Shown piece after piece: positions 8,554 through 17,289 of a stretch of DNA of 64,000 nucleotides. Origin of the DNA: Allobosea sp. CS1GBMeth4 (lineage in GTDB: Bacteria > Pseudomonadota > Alphaproteobacteria > Rhizobiales > Beijerinckiaceae). Below the pieces are notes generated by a model that was not told the DNA's origin, made no database searches, and saw only the letters and a list, made by a program, of their open reading frames with translations. The translations under genes and the position numbers were made by a program. Position 1 is the first letter of the stretch. Each line of letters starts with the position of its first letter. The DNA lies in the NCBI RefSeq assembly GCF_900185715.1, contig NZ_FYAS01000030.1, positions 186,001 to 250,000 on the forward strand. The letters are read 5' to 3'.

Positions 8554-9339
8554 ATGGCGCAAGCCGGTTTCGCGAGTGCGTTGTTCGACATGCGGCTCGG
8601 CGTCGAGCGGATTGCCATGACGCTGCTGGAGTTGCGACGCGATCTGCTCGTCAGCCGACCCTGGCGACCGATCGCGTCCAAATACAATCCCGACCAGCCG
8701 CGTGTCCCCGCCGGCAGCCCTGATGGTGGGCAGTGGACGAGCGGTGGGGATGGCGGAGACGATCTGTCCTCCGATTTCGAAGGAGCACTGGATAGCCTGG
8801 ATGACACGTCGCTGGACTGGGCCACGGGTCGGCCACGCGGAAGCGCCGGTGCCTGGCCCAATGCGACGCCTGCCCAGCAGGCCCGACTCGTCGCGTCCGA
8901 GCTGCAGGCCCAGGCGGCCATCCGTCAGGTGCAGGAGATCGATGCTCGCTGGAAGCCCCCTGCCAGCATTTCTGAGGGAATCGAAGGTGCAATCGCTACG
9001 AACCAGGCTGCAGTCAGGCAAGCCGAGGCGCGGCTGCGTGAGCTGCAAGCGATGGGGATTGGACCGGGGGCGTTCTCTGCGGACTCCATCCCGGCTCGTA
9101 ACTCGTATCAACGTTTCACCCCTTCTGAGCGAGATGAAATAAATAGAATCGGGTCGCGTTTCGGCTGCCATACCTGTGGAACGACCGAACCTGGAACCGC
9201 TAGTGGTAATTTTATACCGGATCATCAGTTGCCGAGCGCATTCGGCCGATCCGGAGCGACCCAACGGCTATATCCTCACTGCTTGTCATGTAGTTTGAAG
9301 CAAGGCGGCTTTGTGCGTCGCTTCAGGGGAAGAAAATGA
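8554..9339 (+). CDS. Putative polymorphic-toxin-like protein with C-terminal zinc/HNH-like nuclease domain
   Basis: A 261-residue protein in three parts. Residues 1-35 are a short helix. Residues 44-62 carry the motif YNPDQPRVPAGSPDGGQWT, which recurs in alphaproteobacterial proteins ahead of variable C-terminal domains. A charged helical linker leads to residues 200-255. That end holds two Cx2C pairs (C205/C208 and C243/C246, the second preceded by H242) around D223-H224 in IPDHQLPSAF, the layout of a zinc-braced HNH-type nuclease. No signal peptide is seen. The 3' third is visibly AT-richer than the neighbours, suggesting transfer. The downstream gene overlaps by four bases and is the expected position for an immunity gene. 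The exact family is not recognised. Confidence 0.6.
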   Translation: MAQAGFASALFDMRLGVERIAMTLLELRRDLLVSRPWRPIASKYNPDQPRVPAGSPDGGQWTSGGDGGDDLSSDFEGALDSLDDTSLDWATGRPRGSAGAWPNATPAQQARLVASELQAQAAIRQVQEIDARWKPPASISEGIEGAIATNQAAVRQAEARLRELQAMGIGPGAFSADSIPARNSYQRFTPSERDEINRIGSRFGCHTCGTTEPGTASGNFIPDHQLPSAFGRSGATQRLYPHCLSCSLKQGGFVRRFRGRK

Positions 9340-9713
9340 TGCAGCGAATTGTCGAGATTCGACCGGTCAACTCGATCGTGTTCGTGCACGGCAGCGGGGA
9401 TTTCGATGTTCCGTCGAAGAGCTTCGAACCCAAGGTCAGCCTGGTGGCCGCCTCGCCCAGCTGTCTCATCGTCGGGCTGTTCCCCGAGATCGACGGGCCG
9501 ACGCAGCTTCATATCGGTGCGGCCAAAGACGTCGATCCCGGTTGGCCGGTGGCCTTTGCAGGCACGATCGAGACCCCTGCCCATGCCCTGATCATCGACA
9601 CGGTCGACGAGGAACTCGTCCATCGCCAAGACGTCCCGTCAACAACGACGGCCATCAAAATATGGCTCAGCGATCATCGCTGGCCGGAGCATGTCTTTAT
9701 CGGTATCGACTGA
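9336..9713 (+). CDS. Putative immunity protein for the upstream toxin-like protein
   Basis: A 125-residue, mainly beta-strand, acidic protein with no signal peptide, membrane segment or recognised domain. It starts at an ATG that overlaps the upstream stop codon (ATGATG), so the two genes are translationally coupled. Small acidic proteins in this position are the usual partners of nuclease toxins and bind the catalytic domain. The role rests on context alone. Alternatives are a chaperone or an unrelated hypothetical protein. Confidence 0.5.
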   Translation: MMQRIVEIRPVNSIVFVHGSGDFDVPSKSFEPKVSLVAASPSCLIVGLFPEIDGPTQLHIGAAKDVDPGWPVAFAGTIETPAHALIIDTVDEELVHRQDVPSTTTAIKIWLSDHRWPEHVFIGID

Positions 9714-9753
9714 ACCCGGACGCCGGCCTCGTGCCGGCGCCCGCTTCTGTCGA

Positions 9754-11352
<1,599 letters not shown>

Positions 11353-11460
11353 GGCGGTCTCCTCCGTGCGGCTTCAGGACGTGGAGACACTATGCCGGTT
11401 CGCGATTTTCACCGGAAGCGGCGGAATGATCGAGGACTTGTTCCAGGATAGAAACAATCA

Positions 11461-11484
11461 AGCCGCCGACTCGCGTCGGCGGCT
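11461..11484 (-). terminator. Rho-independent terminator for ompW
   Basis: Perfect ten-base stem (AGCCGCCGAC with its complement) and a four-base loop. On the minus strand it is followed by the T-rich stretch TTGATTGTTTC. It lies about 57 bases beyond the ompW stop codon. Confidence 0.65.
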
Positions 11485-11540
11485 CGACAGGATGTCCCGA
11501 TTCGCGGCGCCTCGCCCGGCGAGGCGGCCGCGGCTCCGGC

Positions 11541-12218
11541 TCAGAACTTGTAGGTGACGCCGGTGCCGAAGAGCCAGGGGTCGATCTTGACCTTGCCGGC
11601 GACGGCGCCGCCATTCACCTTCACCTTGGGCTCGAGGAAGATCTTCTTCACGTCGAAGTTGATGCCCCAGTGCTTGTCCAGCATGATGTCGACACCGGCC
11701 TGCAAGGCGAGGCCGAATGTGTTCTTCAGGTCGAAGCTGGTGAAGCCGCCCTTGGCCTTCTCGTCGAAGAAGACGGTGTAGTTCACGCCGGCGCCGATAT
11801 AGGGCTTGAAGGCGCCGATCGGGTCGAAGTGGTACTGCAGGGTCAGCGTCGGCGGCAGCAGCCAGGCCGAACCGATCTTCGCCCCGGCGAGGACGCCGGC
11901 GCCCTTCACATTATGCGGGGTCACGCCGAGAATGAGCTCGACGGCGATGTTCTTGGTGAAGAAATAGCTGATGTCGAGCTCGGGCACGACCGAGTTCGAG
12001 ATGTCGACATCGGCGCCGGGCACCGGCACGCCGCCGACGCGCAGGCTGGCCGATTCCTGCGGAACCACGACGAGGGCGCGGCCGCGGATCATCCACGGGC
12101 TCCAGGTCTCGACTGTCGTGAAGGTGGGCGCCTTGCGCGAGGGCAGGTCGGCAGCGGCGGCGCTGAGCACCGTCGTGCTCAGGAGCGCGGCGGTGAGGGG
12201 GAGGAGGCGGTGCATCAT
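11541..12218 (-). CDS. ompW: OmpW family outer-membrane protein
   Basis: A 225-residue protein, the length of an eight-stranded OmpW barrel. A signal peptide ends SAAAA before DLPSRKAP. The OmpW landmarks are present: the strand WSPWMIRGRALVVVPQ, LDISYFFTKNIAVELILGVTPH, LPPTLTLQYHFDP, FKPYIGAGVNYTVFF, and the C-terminal LFGTGVTYKF. OmpW forms a narrow hydrophobic channel. A perfect FNR/FixK-type palindrome lies 75-88 bases upstream, so expression probably rises at low oxygen, as reported for ompW in enterobacteria. Confidence 0.92.
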   Translation of the reverse strand: MMHRLLPLTAALLSTTVLSAAAADLPSRKAPTFTTVETWSPWMIRGRALVVVPQESASLRVGGVPVPGADVDISNSVVPELDISYFFTKNIAVELILGVTPHNVKGAGVLAGAKIGSAWLLPPTLTLQYHFDPIGAFKPYIGAGVNYTVFFDEKAKGGFTSFDLKNTFGLALQAGVDIMLDKHWGINFDVKKIFLEPKVKVNGGAVAGKVKIDPWLFGTGVTYKF

Positions 12219-12292
12219 CGGAGGGGTCCTGCGGAGGGAGCCGCCCCGGGGCGGCGCGTTTCCGACACAGCATTGCCGCAGTGTTGCCCGCT

Positions 12293-12306
12293 TTGATCGA
12301 GATCAA
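12293..12306. promoter_or_regulatory. FNR/FixK-type (anaerobox) binding site
   Basis: The sequence TTGATCGAGATCAA is a perfect match to the TTGAT-N4-ATCAA consensus. Its centre lies about 81 bases from the ompW start, which would allow a class II site at -41 with a 40-base leader. The SH3-protein gene diverges from the other side. Confidence 0.75.
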
Positions 12307-12446
12307 AGTCGAGCCTGAGCTTCTGGCGATCCTGAATCACTGTTGCAGTGCGGCAACAACCGCGCGAGCGAAAACCGCTCTGGACCGGACATGGCACCGC
12401 CATGTGACGGCGCGGGGCGCGCCGGTCGACGATCGGAGATGCGCTC

Positions 12447-12734
12447 ATGACCGCCAGCCGCCTCGGCCTGTACGCCGCAATCCTCGCCGGCTGCCTGACG
12501 GCGGCGCCGGCGCTCGCCCAGAACCGCTGCGCCGTCACCGATCCGACCGGCACCCCGCTCAACATCCGCGAGACTCCGAACGGCGAGATCATCGGCCGCG
12601 TCAGCAACGGCGCCGGGATCCGGGTGATCAACACCGGCTCGGACGAGCGCGGCCGGGCCTGGGCGCTGATCAGCCCGCGCGGCCGCAACCATGTGGTGGG
12701 CTGGGTCTATCGGGAGTTTGTTTCCTGCTATTGA
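12447..12734 (+). CDS. Small secreted SH3-domain protein
   Basis: A 95-residue protein with a cleavable signal peptide (residues 1-25, ending APALAQ) and a single bacterial SH3-like domain. The domain signature runs through LNIRETPNGEIIGRV, then GIRVINTG and VVGWVYREFVSC. Two Cys (near residues 28 and 94) could form a disulfide in the periplasm. GGAG lies just before the ATG. Bacterial SH3 domains often bind cell-wall peptides; the target here is unknown. It is divergent from ompW. Confidence 0.8.
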   Translation: MTASRLGLYAAILAGCLTAAPALAQNRCAVTDPTGTPLNIRETPNGEIIGRVSNGAGIRVINTGSDERGRAWALISPRGRNHVVGWVYREFVSCY

Positions 12735-12769
12735 GGCCGGACGCTACCGGCGACGATAAAGCCGCGGGG

Positions 12770-12905
12770 CCCCCCTTCTCCCATGGGGGAGAACGGCAGG
12801 GATGAGGGCCTGCCCCAGCCACGGAAGGCGCAGCCGCTCGGAGGGTCGCCCTAGCGGTCAGCGGCAGCCCCTCACCCTACCCCTCTCATCCGGAAGAGGG
12901 GATCC
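12770..12905. repeat. REP-type palindromic repeat, copy B (inverted relative to copy A)
   Basis: Hairpins TTCTCCC/GGGAGAA (12776-12782 with 12787-12793) and CCCCTCT/AGAGGGG (12880-12886 with 12895-12901) frame the spacer. The segment after the first hairpin is the reverse complement of 3058-3079 in copy A. It lies between convergent genes, where it may double as a transcription stop. Confidence 0.68.
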
Positions 12906-12911
12906 TGCACC

Positions 12912-13511
12912 TCATCCTGTTAGTTCGCCAAAGCGCGCCAGGAACGCTCCCTGCGCCGCTTCCGTCGCCTGCGGCTCGAGCAGCGCCAGGATCTCGCGCG
13001 GCAGGGCCTGCGGCCGGCCGAAGAAGCGCAGCGCCTCCGCGCGCTCAAAGCCGGCGAGCTCCGTCGCCTCGAGGAAGGCGGCGATCTTGTCGGCGTCCTT
13101 GGTCCTGCGCTTCACGATCGCCGGCGTCGCCGCCGGCAGCCCGAAGCGCAGATGGATCGCCGCGAGCAGGCGCAGCTCGACGCCCTTGTAGGCGTCGCCC
13201 ATCACCGCCTTGAACGGCGAGATCATGTCGCCGATCACGTATTCCGGCGCATCGTGCAGGAGCGCCATCAGGCGCCAGCCGCGCGGCCAGTCCGGGTTGA
13301 GATGGCCCGCGATGGCCTCGACCAGTAGGCAATGTTGCGCCACCGAGAAGGAATGCACCCCACGAGTCTGGCCGTTCCAGCGGGCGACGCGGGCGAGGCC
13401 ATGGGCGATGTCCTCGATCTCGACATCGAGCGGCGATGGGTCGAGCAGGTCGAGCCGGCGGCCCGACAGCATGCGCTGCCAGGCGCGCGGCGGGGCCGGA
13501 GGCTTCGCCAT
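12912..13511 (-). CDS. HD-domain phosphohydrolase (YfbR-like)
   Basis: A 199-residue metal-dependent phosphohydrolase. The H...HD...D ligand set is visible: His in VHSFSVAQHCLLV, the HD pair in LMALLHDAPEYVIGDMISPFK, and the late Asp in TKDADKIAAFLEATEL. The sequence around the HD pair resembles YfbR-type 5'-nucleotidases and other small HD hydrolases. It lies 16 bases downstream of tag in the ygfZ-tag-HD operon. A nucleotide substrate is plausible but not shown. Confidence 0.82.
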   Translation of the reverse strand: MAKPPAPPRAWQRMLSGRRLDLLDPSPLDVEIEDIAHGLARVARWNGQTRGVHSFSVAQHCLLVEAIAGHLNPDWPRGWRLMALLHDAPEYVIGDMISPFKAVMGDAYKGVELRLLAAIHLRFGLPAATPAIVKRRTKDADKIAAFLEATELAGFERAEALRFFGRPQALPREILALLEPQATEAAQGAFLARFGELTG

Positions 13512-13527
13512 CAGGGCTTCTCCGCCA

Positions 13528-14163
13528 TCAGGCGGCGGGGCGGGTGTCGCGGGCGAGCGCCGCGCATTCCCGCCAGCGGAAGCAGCCGGTCAGGTGGTCG
13601 TTGACCATGCCGCAGGCCTGCATCACCGCATAGACGATGGTCGGGCCGCAGAAGGTGAAGCCGGCCGCCTTGAGCTCCTTCGAAATCGCCCGCGACACGG
13701 CGGTCTCGGCCGGCACCTCCTCATGCGTGCGGAAGGCGTTCTGGACCGCACGCCCGTCGAGATGCTTCCAGAGGAAGTCGCTGAAGGGCCCCTTCTCGCT
13801 GAGCCTGAGATAGGCCTGCGCGTTGCGGATCGTGCCCTCGATCTTGCCGCGATGACGGACGATGCCGGCATCGGCCAGCAGCCGCTGGACATCGGCTTCG
13901 CCGAAGCGGGCGACCTGTTCCGGCTCGAAACCGGCGAAGCCGGTGCGGAAGGCGTCGCGCTTCCTCAGGATGGTGATCCAGGACAGGCCGGCCTGGAAGC
14001 CGTCGAGCATCAGCTTTTCCCAGAGCGCGCGGGAATCGTATTCCGGCACGCCCCATTCGCTGTCGTGATAGGCAAGGTAGAGCGGGTCGCTCCCCGGCCA
14101 GATGCAGCGATATTTGCCGTCCGGCCCCTCGACCGCCTCGCGCCCGCCCGTCTGCATGCTCAT
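13528..14163 (-). CDS. tag: DNA-3-methyladenine glycosylase I
   Basis: A 211-residue base-excision repair enzyme that removes 3-methyladenine from alkylated DNA. Family features are CIWPGSDPLYLAYHDSEWGVP at the start, LMLDGFQAGLSWITILRKRDAFR (helix-hairpin region), and the C-terminal zinc-snap residues in VNDHLTGCFRW together with the early Cys and His. Its ATG overlaps the ygfZ stop codon by four bases (ATGA), so the two are coupled. Confidence 0.95.
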   Translation of the reverse strand: MSMQTGGREAVEGPDGKYRCIWPGSDPLYLAYHDSEWGVPEYDSRALWEKLMLDGFQAGLSWITILRKRDAFRTGFAGFEPEQVARFGEADVQRLLADAGIVRHRGKIEGTIRNAQAYLRLSEKGPFSDFLWKHLDGRAVQNAFRTHEEVPAETAVSRAISKELKAAGFTFCGPTIVYAVMQACGMVNDHLTGCFRWRECAALARDTRPAA

Positions 14164-15047
14164 GCCGCCGCTCCGAATTCCGGCTCTCCCGGATAGGGGA
14201 AGCGGATGAAGGGCGGCTTCGGCGCCAGGGCGAAGGCCAGGCCGCCGGCGTCGAGCACCTGGCCCGCGGCGAGCGCGTCCGCCACCCGGTCGAGCCGGAG
14301 CAAAGCGAGGCCGCGGCCATCGGCGCAGGAGCCGACGCGGCCGATCGGCTTGCCGCCGGCGCTGGCCTCGACCCCGTCCTCCGGATTGACGCCGTCGCTG
14401 AACAGGACCGGCACGACGCGCGAGCGGGCGGTGCCGCGATGCTGCATGCGCGAGACGACCTCCTGGCCGATATAGCAGCCCTTGCTGAAGGAGACGCCGC
14501 CGAGCTGGTCGAACAGCGCCTCGTGCGGGAAGGCGTCGCCATAGAGGAAGTCGCGCCCGCCATCGGGAATGCCGAGGGCGATCCGGCGGGCGTGGTAATC
14601 CGCCATCGCTGCGTCGGCGAGCTCGTCGGCGCCGTCGCGGTCGACGATCGCGCGTTCGCCGAGCTCCGGCAGGCGCGGATCGTCATAGGCCAGCCCCACA
14701 TCCGCCGGCAGCGCGCCGCCATCGGTCGCGGCGATCACCGCCGTGCTCTCGCTGAGATCGTCCAGCGCGACCCTGGCGCGCAATCTGTAGAGCTTCAGCT
14801 TCTTCATCAGGTCGGGGATCTGGAGCAGCGGCGCGTCGAGCAGGAAGCCGCCGCCCTCGTCGTCGGGGATAGCGACGATCAGAAAATCGCCGATGATCTT
14901 GCCCTGCGGTGTCAGCAGCCCGCCATAGCCGGCACGCCCGGGCGTGACGGTCTCCATCGCATTGGTGACGATATTGTCGAGGAAATCGCGGGCGTCGTCG
15001 CCGCTGACGCGGATGACGCCGCGGTCGACCAGTCTGGTTGCCGGCAT
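14160..15047 (-). CDS. ygfZ: Folate-binding protein YgfZ (Fe-S cluster/tRNA modification factor)
   Basis: A 295-residue GcvT-like protein that supports repair or assembly of certain iron-sulfur enzymes. The diagnostic KGCYIGQEVVSRMQHRG with the redox-active Cys is present in the C-terminal third. The N-terminal LVDRGVIRVSGDDARDFLDNIVTN and YGGLLTPQGKIIGDFLIV match the family. The frame is open further upstream, but MPATRLVDRG is the natural start and gives the expected length. Confidence 0.92.
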   Translation of the reverse strand: MPATRLVDRGVIRVSGDDARDFLDNIVTNAMETVTPGRAGYGGLLTPQGKIIGDFLIVAIPDDEGGGFLLDAPLLQIPDLMKKLKLYRLRARVALDDLSESTAVIAATDGGALPADVGLAYDDPRLPELGERAIVDRDGADELADAAMADYHARRIALGIPDGGRDFLYGDAFPHEALFDQLGGVSFSKGCYIGQEVVSRMQHRGTARSRVVPVLFSDGVNPEDGVEASAGGKPIGRVGSCADGRGLALLRLDRVADALAAGQVLDAGGLAFALAPKPPFIRFPYPGEPEFGAAA

Positions 15048-15194
15048 GGCGAGGCTCTTTCGGCGAAGGCTGTTTCGGCGCGGGCGCCGTTCGCCCCGAT
15101 AGTTAGGGCGCTTCGGGCCGGGGCTCAACCGATGCCGCCAGGCGAGCCAGGATTCGGGTGCCTCGTCCTGCCGCCGGATTTTTTTTCCGGGTGC

Positions 15195-15223
15195 TGTCGA
15201 TCCCGGCTCTGCCCATTCGACGT
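15195..15223 (+). promoter_or_regulatory. Candidate ECF42 sigma-factor promoter, upstream of the DHFR-like gene
   Basis: TGTCGA (15195-15200), a 17-base gap, then CGACGT (15218-15223), preceded by a T-run and CCGG. An equivalent site with identical spacing stands before the first YciI gene, also after a T-run and CCGG. The arrangement agrees with the TGTCGA -35 element recalled for ECF42 sigma factors. Confidence 0.6.
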
Positions 15224-15312
15224 GGAGGCAAGGAGCAGCGGAACGGGCGAATTCCTGGCCGCGCGGAGCTCCGGGCTTCACGAGCCGACAGGCTCCTTCG
15301 ACCGGGAGAACC

Positions 15313-15978
15313 ATGATGAGACAAGTCGTTGCCGCCACCTTCGTGTCACTCGACGGCGTCATGCAGGCGCCGGGCGGCCCGCAGGAGGACAGCAGGGGCG
15401 GGTTCAGCCATGGCGGCTGGACCTTCCACTACTGGGACGAGCCGATGGGCAAGGTCATGGACAAGGCTTTTGCCGAGGACTTCTCCCTGCTGCTCGGGCG
15501 CAGGACCTACGACATCTTCGCGGCGCATTGGCCCTATGCCGGCGACGATCCGATCGCGGTCAAGTTCAACGCCGCGATCAAATATGTCGCGACCTCGGAG
15601 CCGCAGACGCTGACCTGGCAGAATTCGGTCGCGCTGCGCGGCGACGTCGCCGCCGAGGTCGCGGCCCTCAAGCGCCAGGACGGGCCGAAGCTCCTGCTGC
15701 AGGGCTCGGGCGAATTGATCCAGGCGCTGCTGGCGAAGGACCTGATCGACGAGGTCACGCTGCTGACCTTCCCGCTCGTGCTCGGCGAGGGCAAGCGCCT
15801 GTTCGGCCCGGGCACCATTCCTGCCGCCTTCAGGCTCGTCGAGAGCGGAGTCTCGAGCACCGGCGTGATCATGGCGACCTATCGCCGCGAGGGCGAGATC
15901 ACCACCGGCTCCTTCGCCATGGCGGAGCCGAGCGCGGCGGAAATCGCGCGCCGCGAGATATTTGCGGCCGAGGGCTGA
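15313..15978 (+). CDS. Dihydrofolate reductase family protein (RibD C-terminal domain)
   Basis: A 221-residue reductase-fold protein. Motifs include FVSLDGVMQAPGG, LLGRRTYDIFAAHWP, LLLQGSGELIQALLAKDLIDEV and FPLVLGEGKRLF, the NADPH-binding pattern of the RibD-C/DHFR-like family. No ribD deaminase domain is attached, and the family rarely has a proven substrate. Two consecutive ATGs begin the frame, with GGGAGAA upstream. A candidate ECF42 promoter lies about 90 bases upstream, tying it to the DGPF/sigma genes that follow. Confidence 0.85.
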   Translation: MMRQVVAATFVSLDGVMQAPGGPQEDSRGGFSHGGWTFHYWDEPMGKVMDKAFAEDFSLLLGRRTYDIFAAHWPYAGDDPIAVKFNAAIKYVATSEPQTLTWQNSVALRGDVAAEVAALKRQDGPKLLLQGSGELIQALLAKDLIDEVTLLTFPLVLGEGKRLFGPGTIPAAFRLVESGVSSTGVIMATYRREGEITTGSFAMAEPSAAEIARREIFAAEG

Positions 15979-15995
15979 AGAATTTTTCCGGAGCC

Positions 15996-16024
15996 TGTCG
16001 ATCAGGGCGCGCCTCGATCGACGT
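15996..16024 (+). promoter_or_regulatory. Candidate ECF42 sigma-factor promoter, upstream of the first DGPF/YciI gene
   Basis: TGTCGA (15996-16001), 17 bases, CGACGT (16019-16024). The spacing and flanking TTTTTCCGG are the same as the site at 15195. The YciI start lies about 67 bases downstream. Confidence 0.6.
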
Positions 16025-16090
16025 GATGACGGAGGGCGGGATTTCTCCCGCCCCGTAGCGAAGCGAAACCAACCCGACGGGAGAAGACCG

Positions 16091-16513
16091 ATGCGTGTGA
16101 TGGTTCTGGTCAAGGCCGACAAGGACAGCGAAGCCGGCGTGATGCCGAGCGAGGACATCCTCACCAAGATGGGCGCCTACAACGAGGAGCTGGTGAAGGC
16201 CGGAGTGATGCTCGCCGGCGAAGGGCTGCATCCGAGCTCGAAGGGGCTGCGCATGCGCTTTTCGGGGACGCAGCGGACGATCACCGACGGCCCCTTCGCC
16301 GAGACCAAGGAGCTGCTGGCCGGCTTCTGGATCTGGCAGGTGCGCTCCTTCGACGAGGCGGTCGAATGGCTGAAGCGCGCCCCCTTCGACGGCGGCACCG
16401 AGATCGAGCTGCGTCCGATCTTCGAGATGGAGGATTTCGGCGCGGCGCTGACGCCGGAGCTGCGCGAGCAGGAGGAGCGCCTGCGCGCCGAGACGGCGAA
16501 GCTCAGCGGCTGA
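16091..16513 (+). CDS. YciI/DGPF domain protein, copy 1
   Basis: A 140-residue dimeric alpha/beta-barrel protein of the YCII-related (DGPF) family. It shows RVMVLVKADKDSE, the title motif DGPFAETKELLAGFW, and the C-terminal IELRPIFEMEDFG. The frame opens earlier, but GGGAGAAG seven bases before ATG 16091 fixes the start. In many genomes DGPF genes sit beside ECF42 sigma factors and are their targets. The biochemical role is unknown. It has a close paralogue immediately downstream. Confidence 0.88.
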   Translation: MRVMVLVKADKDSEAGVMPSEDILTKMGAYNEELVKAGVMLAGEGLHPSSKGLRMRFSGTQRTITDGPFAETKELLAGFWIWQVRSFDEAVEWLKRAPFDGGTEIELRPIFEMEDFGAALTPELREQEERLRAETAKLSG

Positions 16514-16582
16514 GCTGCGAACAGTCCACAATCCCCGCAATCCGGACCGGCGAGGCCGGTCCGCCATCCCAGGGAGAAGACC

Positions 16583-17008
16583 ATGCGTTTCATGATTCTG
16601 GTCAAGGCGACCAAGGACAGCGAGGCCGGCGCGCCGCCGAGCCAGGAACTGCTCGAAGCGATGATGGCCTATAACGAGGAGCTGGTGAAAGCCGGCATCA
16701 TGAAGGGCGGCGACGGCCTCCAGCCGAGCGCGAAGGGCGTGCGCGTCCAGTTCGACGGCGCCAGGCGCTCCGTCGTCGACGGCCCCTTCGCCGAGACCAA
16801 GGAGCTCGTCGCGGGCTACTGGCTCTGGGAGTGCAAGTCGCTCGACGAGGCGATCGCATGGGTCAAGCGCTGCCCCAATCCGATGCCCGGCCCGTCCGAG
16901 ATCGAGATCCGCCCGCTCTACGACCTCGCCGATTTCGGCGAGATCGTCACGCCCGAGGTCGAGGCGACCTGGGACCGCCTCAAGAGCGAGATCGGCGACA
17001 AGGGCTGA
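16583..17008 (+). CDS. YciI/DGPF domain protein, copy 2
   Basis: A 141-residue paralogue of the preceding gene, sharing RFMILVKATKDSEAG, YNEELVKAGIM, VDGPFAETKELVAGYW and IEIRPLYDLADFGE. Even the ribosome-binding leader is nearly identical (GGGAGAAGACCATGCG), which supports tandem duplication. A stem (GGACCGGC with its complement, 16543-16561) lies between the copies. No second TGTCGA element is visible here, so it is probably read from the promoter before copy 1. Confidence 0.88.
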   Translation: MRFMILVKATKDSEAGAPPSQELLEAMMAYNEELVKAGIMKGGDGLQPSAKGVRVQFDGARRSVVDGPFAETKELVAGYWLWECKSLDEAIAWVKRCPNPMPGPSEIEIRPLYDLADFGEIVTPEVEATWDRLKSEIGDKG

Positions 17009-17063
17009 GCCATCGCGCACGGCCCTTCCCCAGGGTCGTGAGCTCGGAGTCATCTGTCTCCTC

Positions 17064-17163
17064 GTCAGTCCGGCCGCAGCGAAGCGGAGCGCCGGAATCC
17101 ATCGTGGAACGCAGCGCCCTACGATGGCTTCCGGATCTGCGCCGCTTTCGCGGCTGTCCGGAA
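17064..17163. repeat. REP-type inverted repeat between DGPF and sigma-factor genes
   Basis: A left arm GTCAGTCCGGCCGCAGCGAA and a right arm with the complementary TTCGCGGCTGTCCGGA enclose ATCCATCGT...ACGATGGC, forming a long imperfect stem. It belongs to the same family as the short element at 18585. The rest of this 280-base gap shows no gene, and the promoter of the sigma-factor gene was not placed. Confidence 0.65.
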
Positions 17164-17289
17164 CGGCGCGGAGGGAGACTTCCGTCTCGTTCAAGACCCA
17201 ATCGGTCGGCTCTGAACTCGGGCTCACAGCCTGCAGCAGCGCCTGCACCGCTTGCCAGACCCGCCTGCTGATGGTGTGTATCGCAGCCG

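Noticed and set aside
9721-9739. Terminator between the immunity and malate synthase genes
   Set aside because: A seven-base CGCCGGC stem is present, but no T-run follows on either strand, and such stems are common at this GC content.
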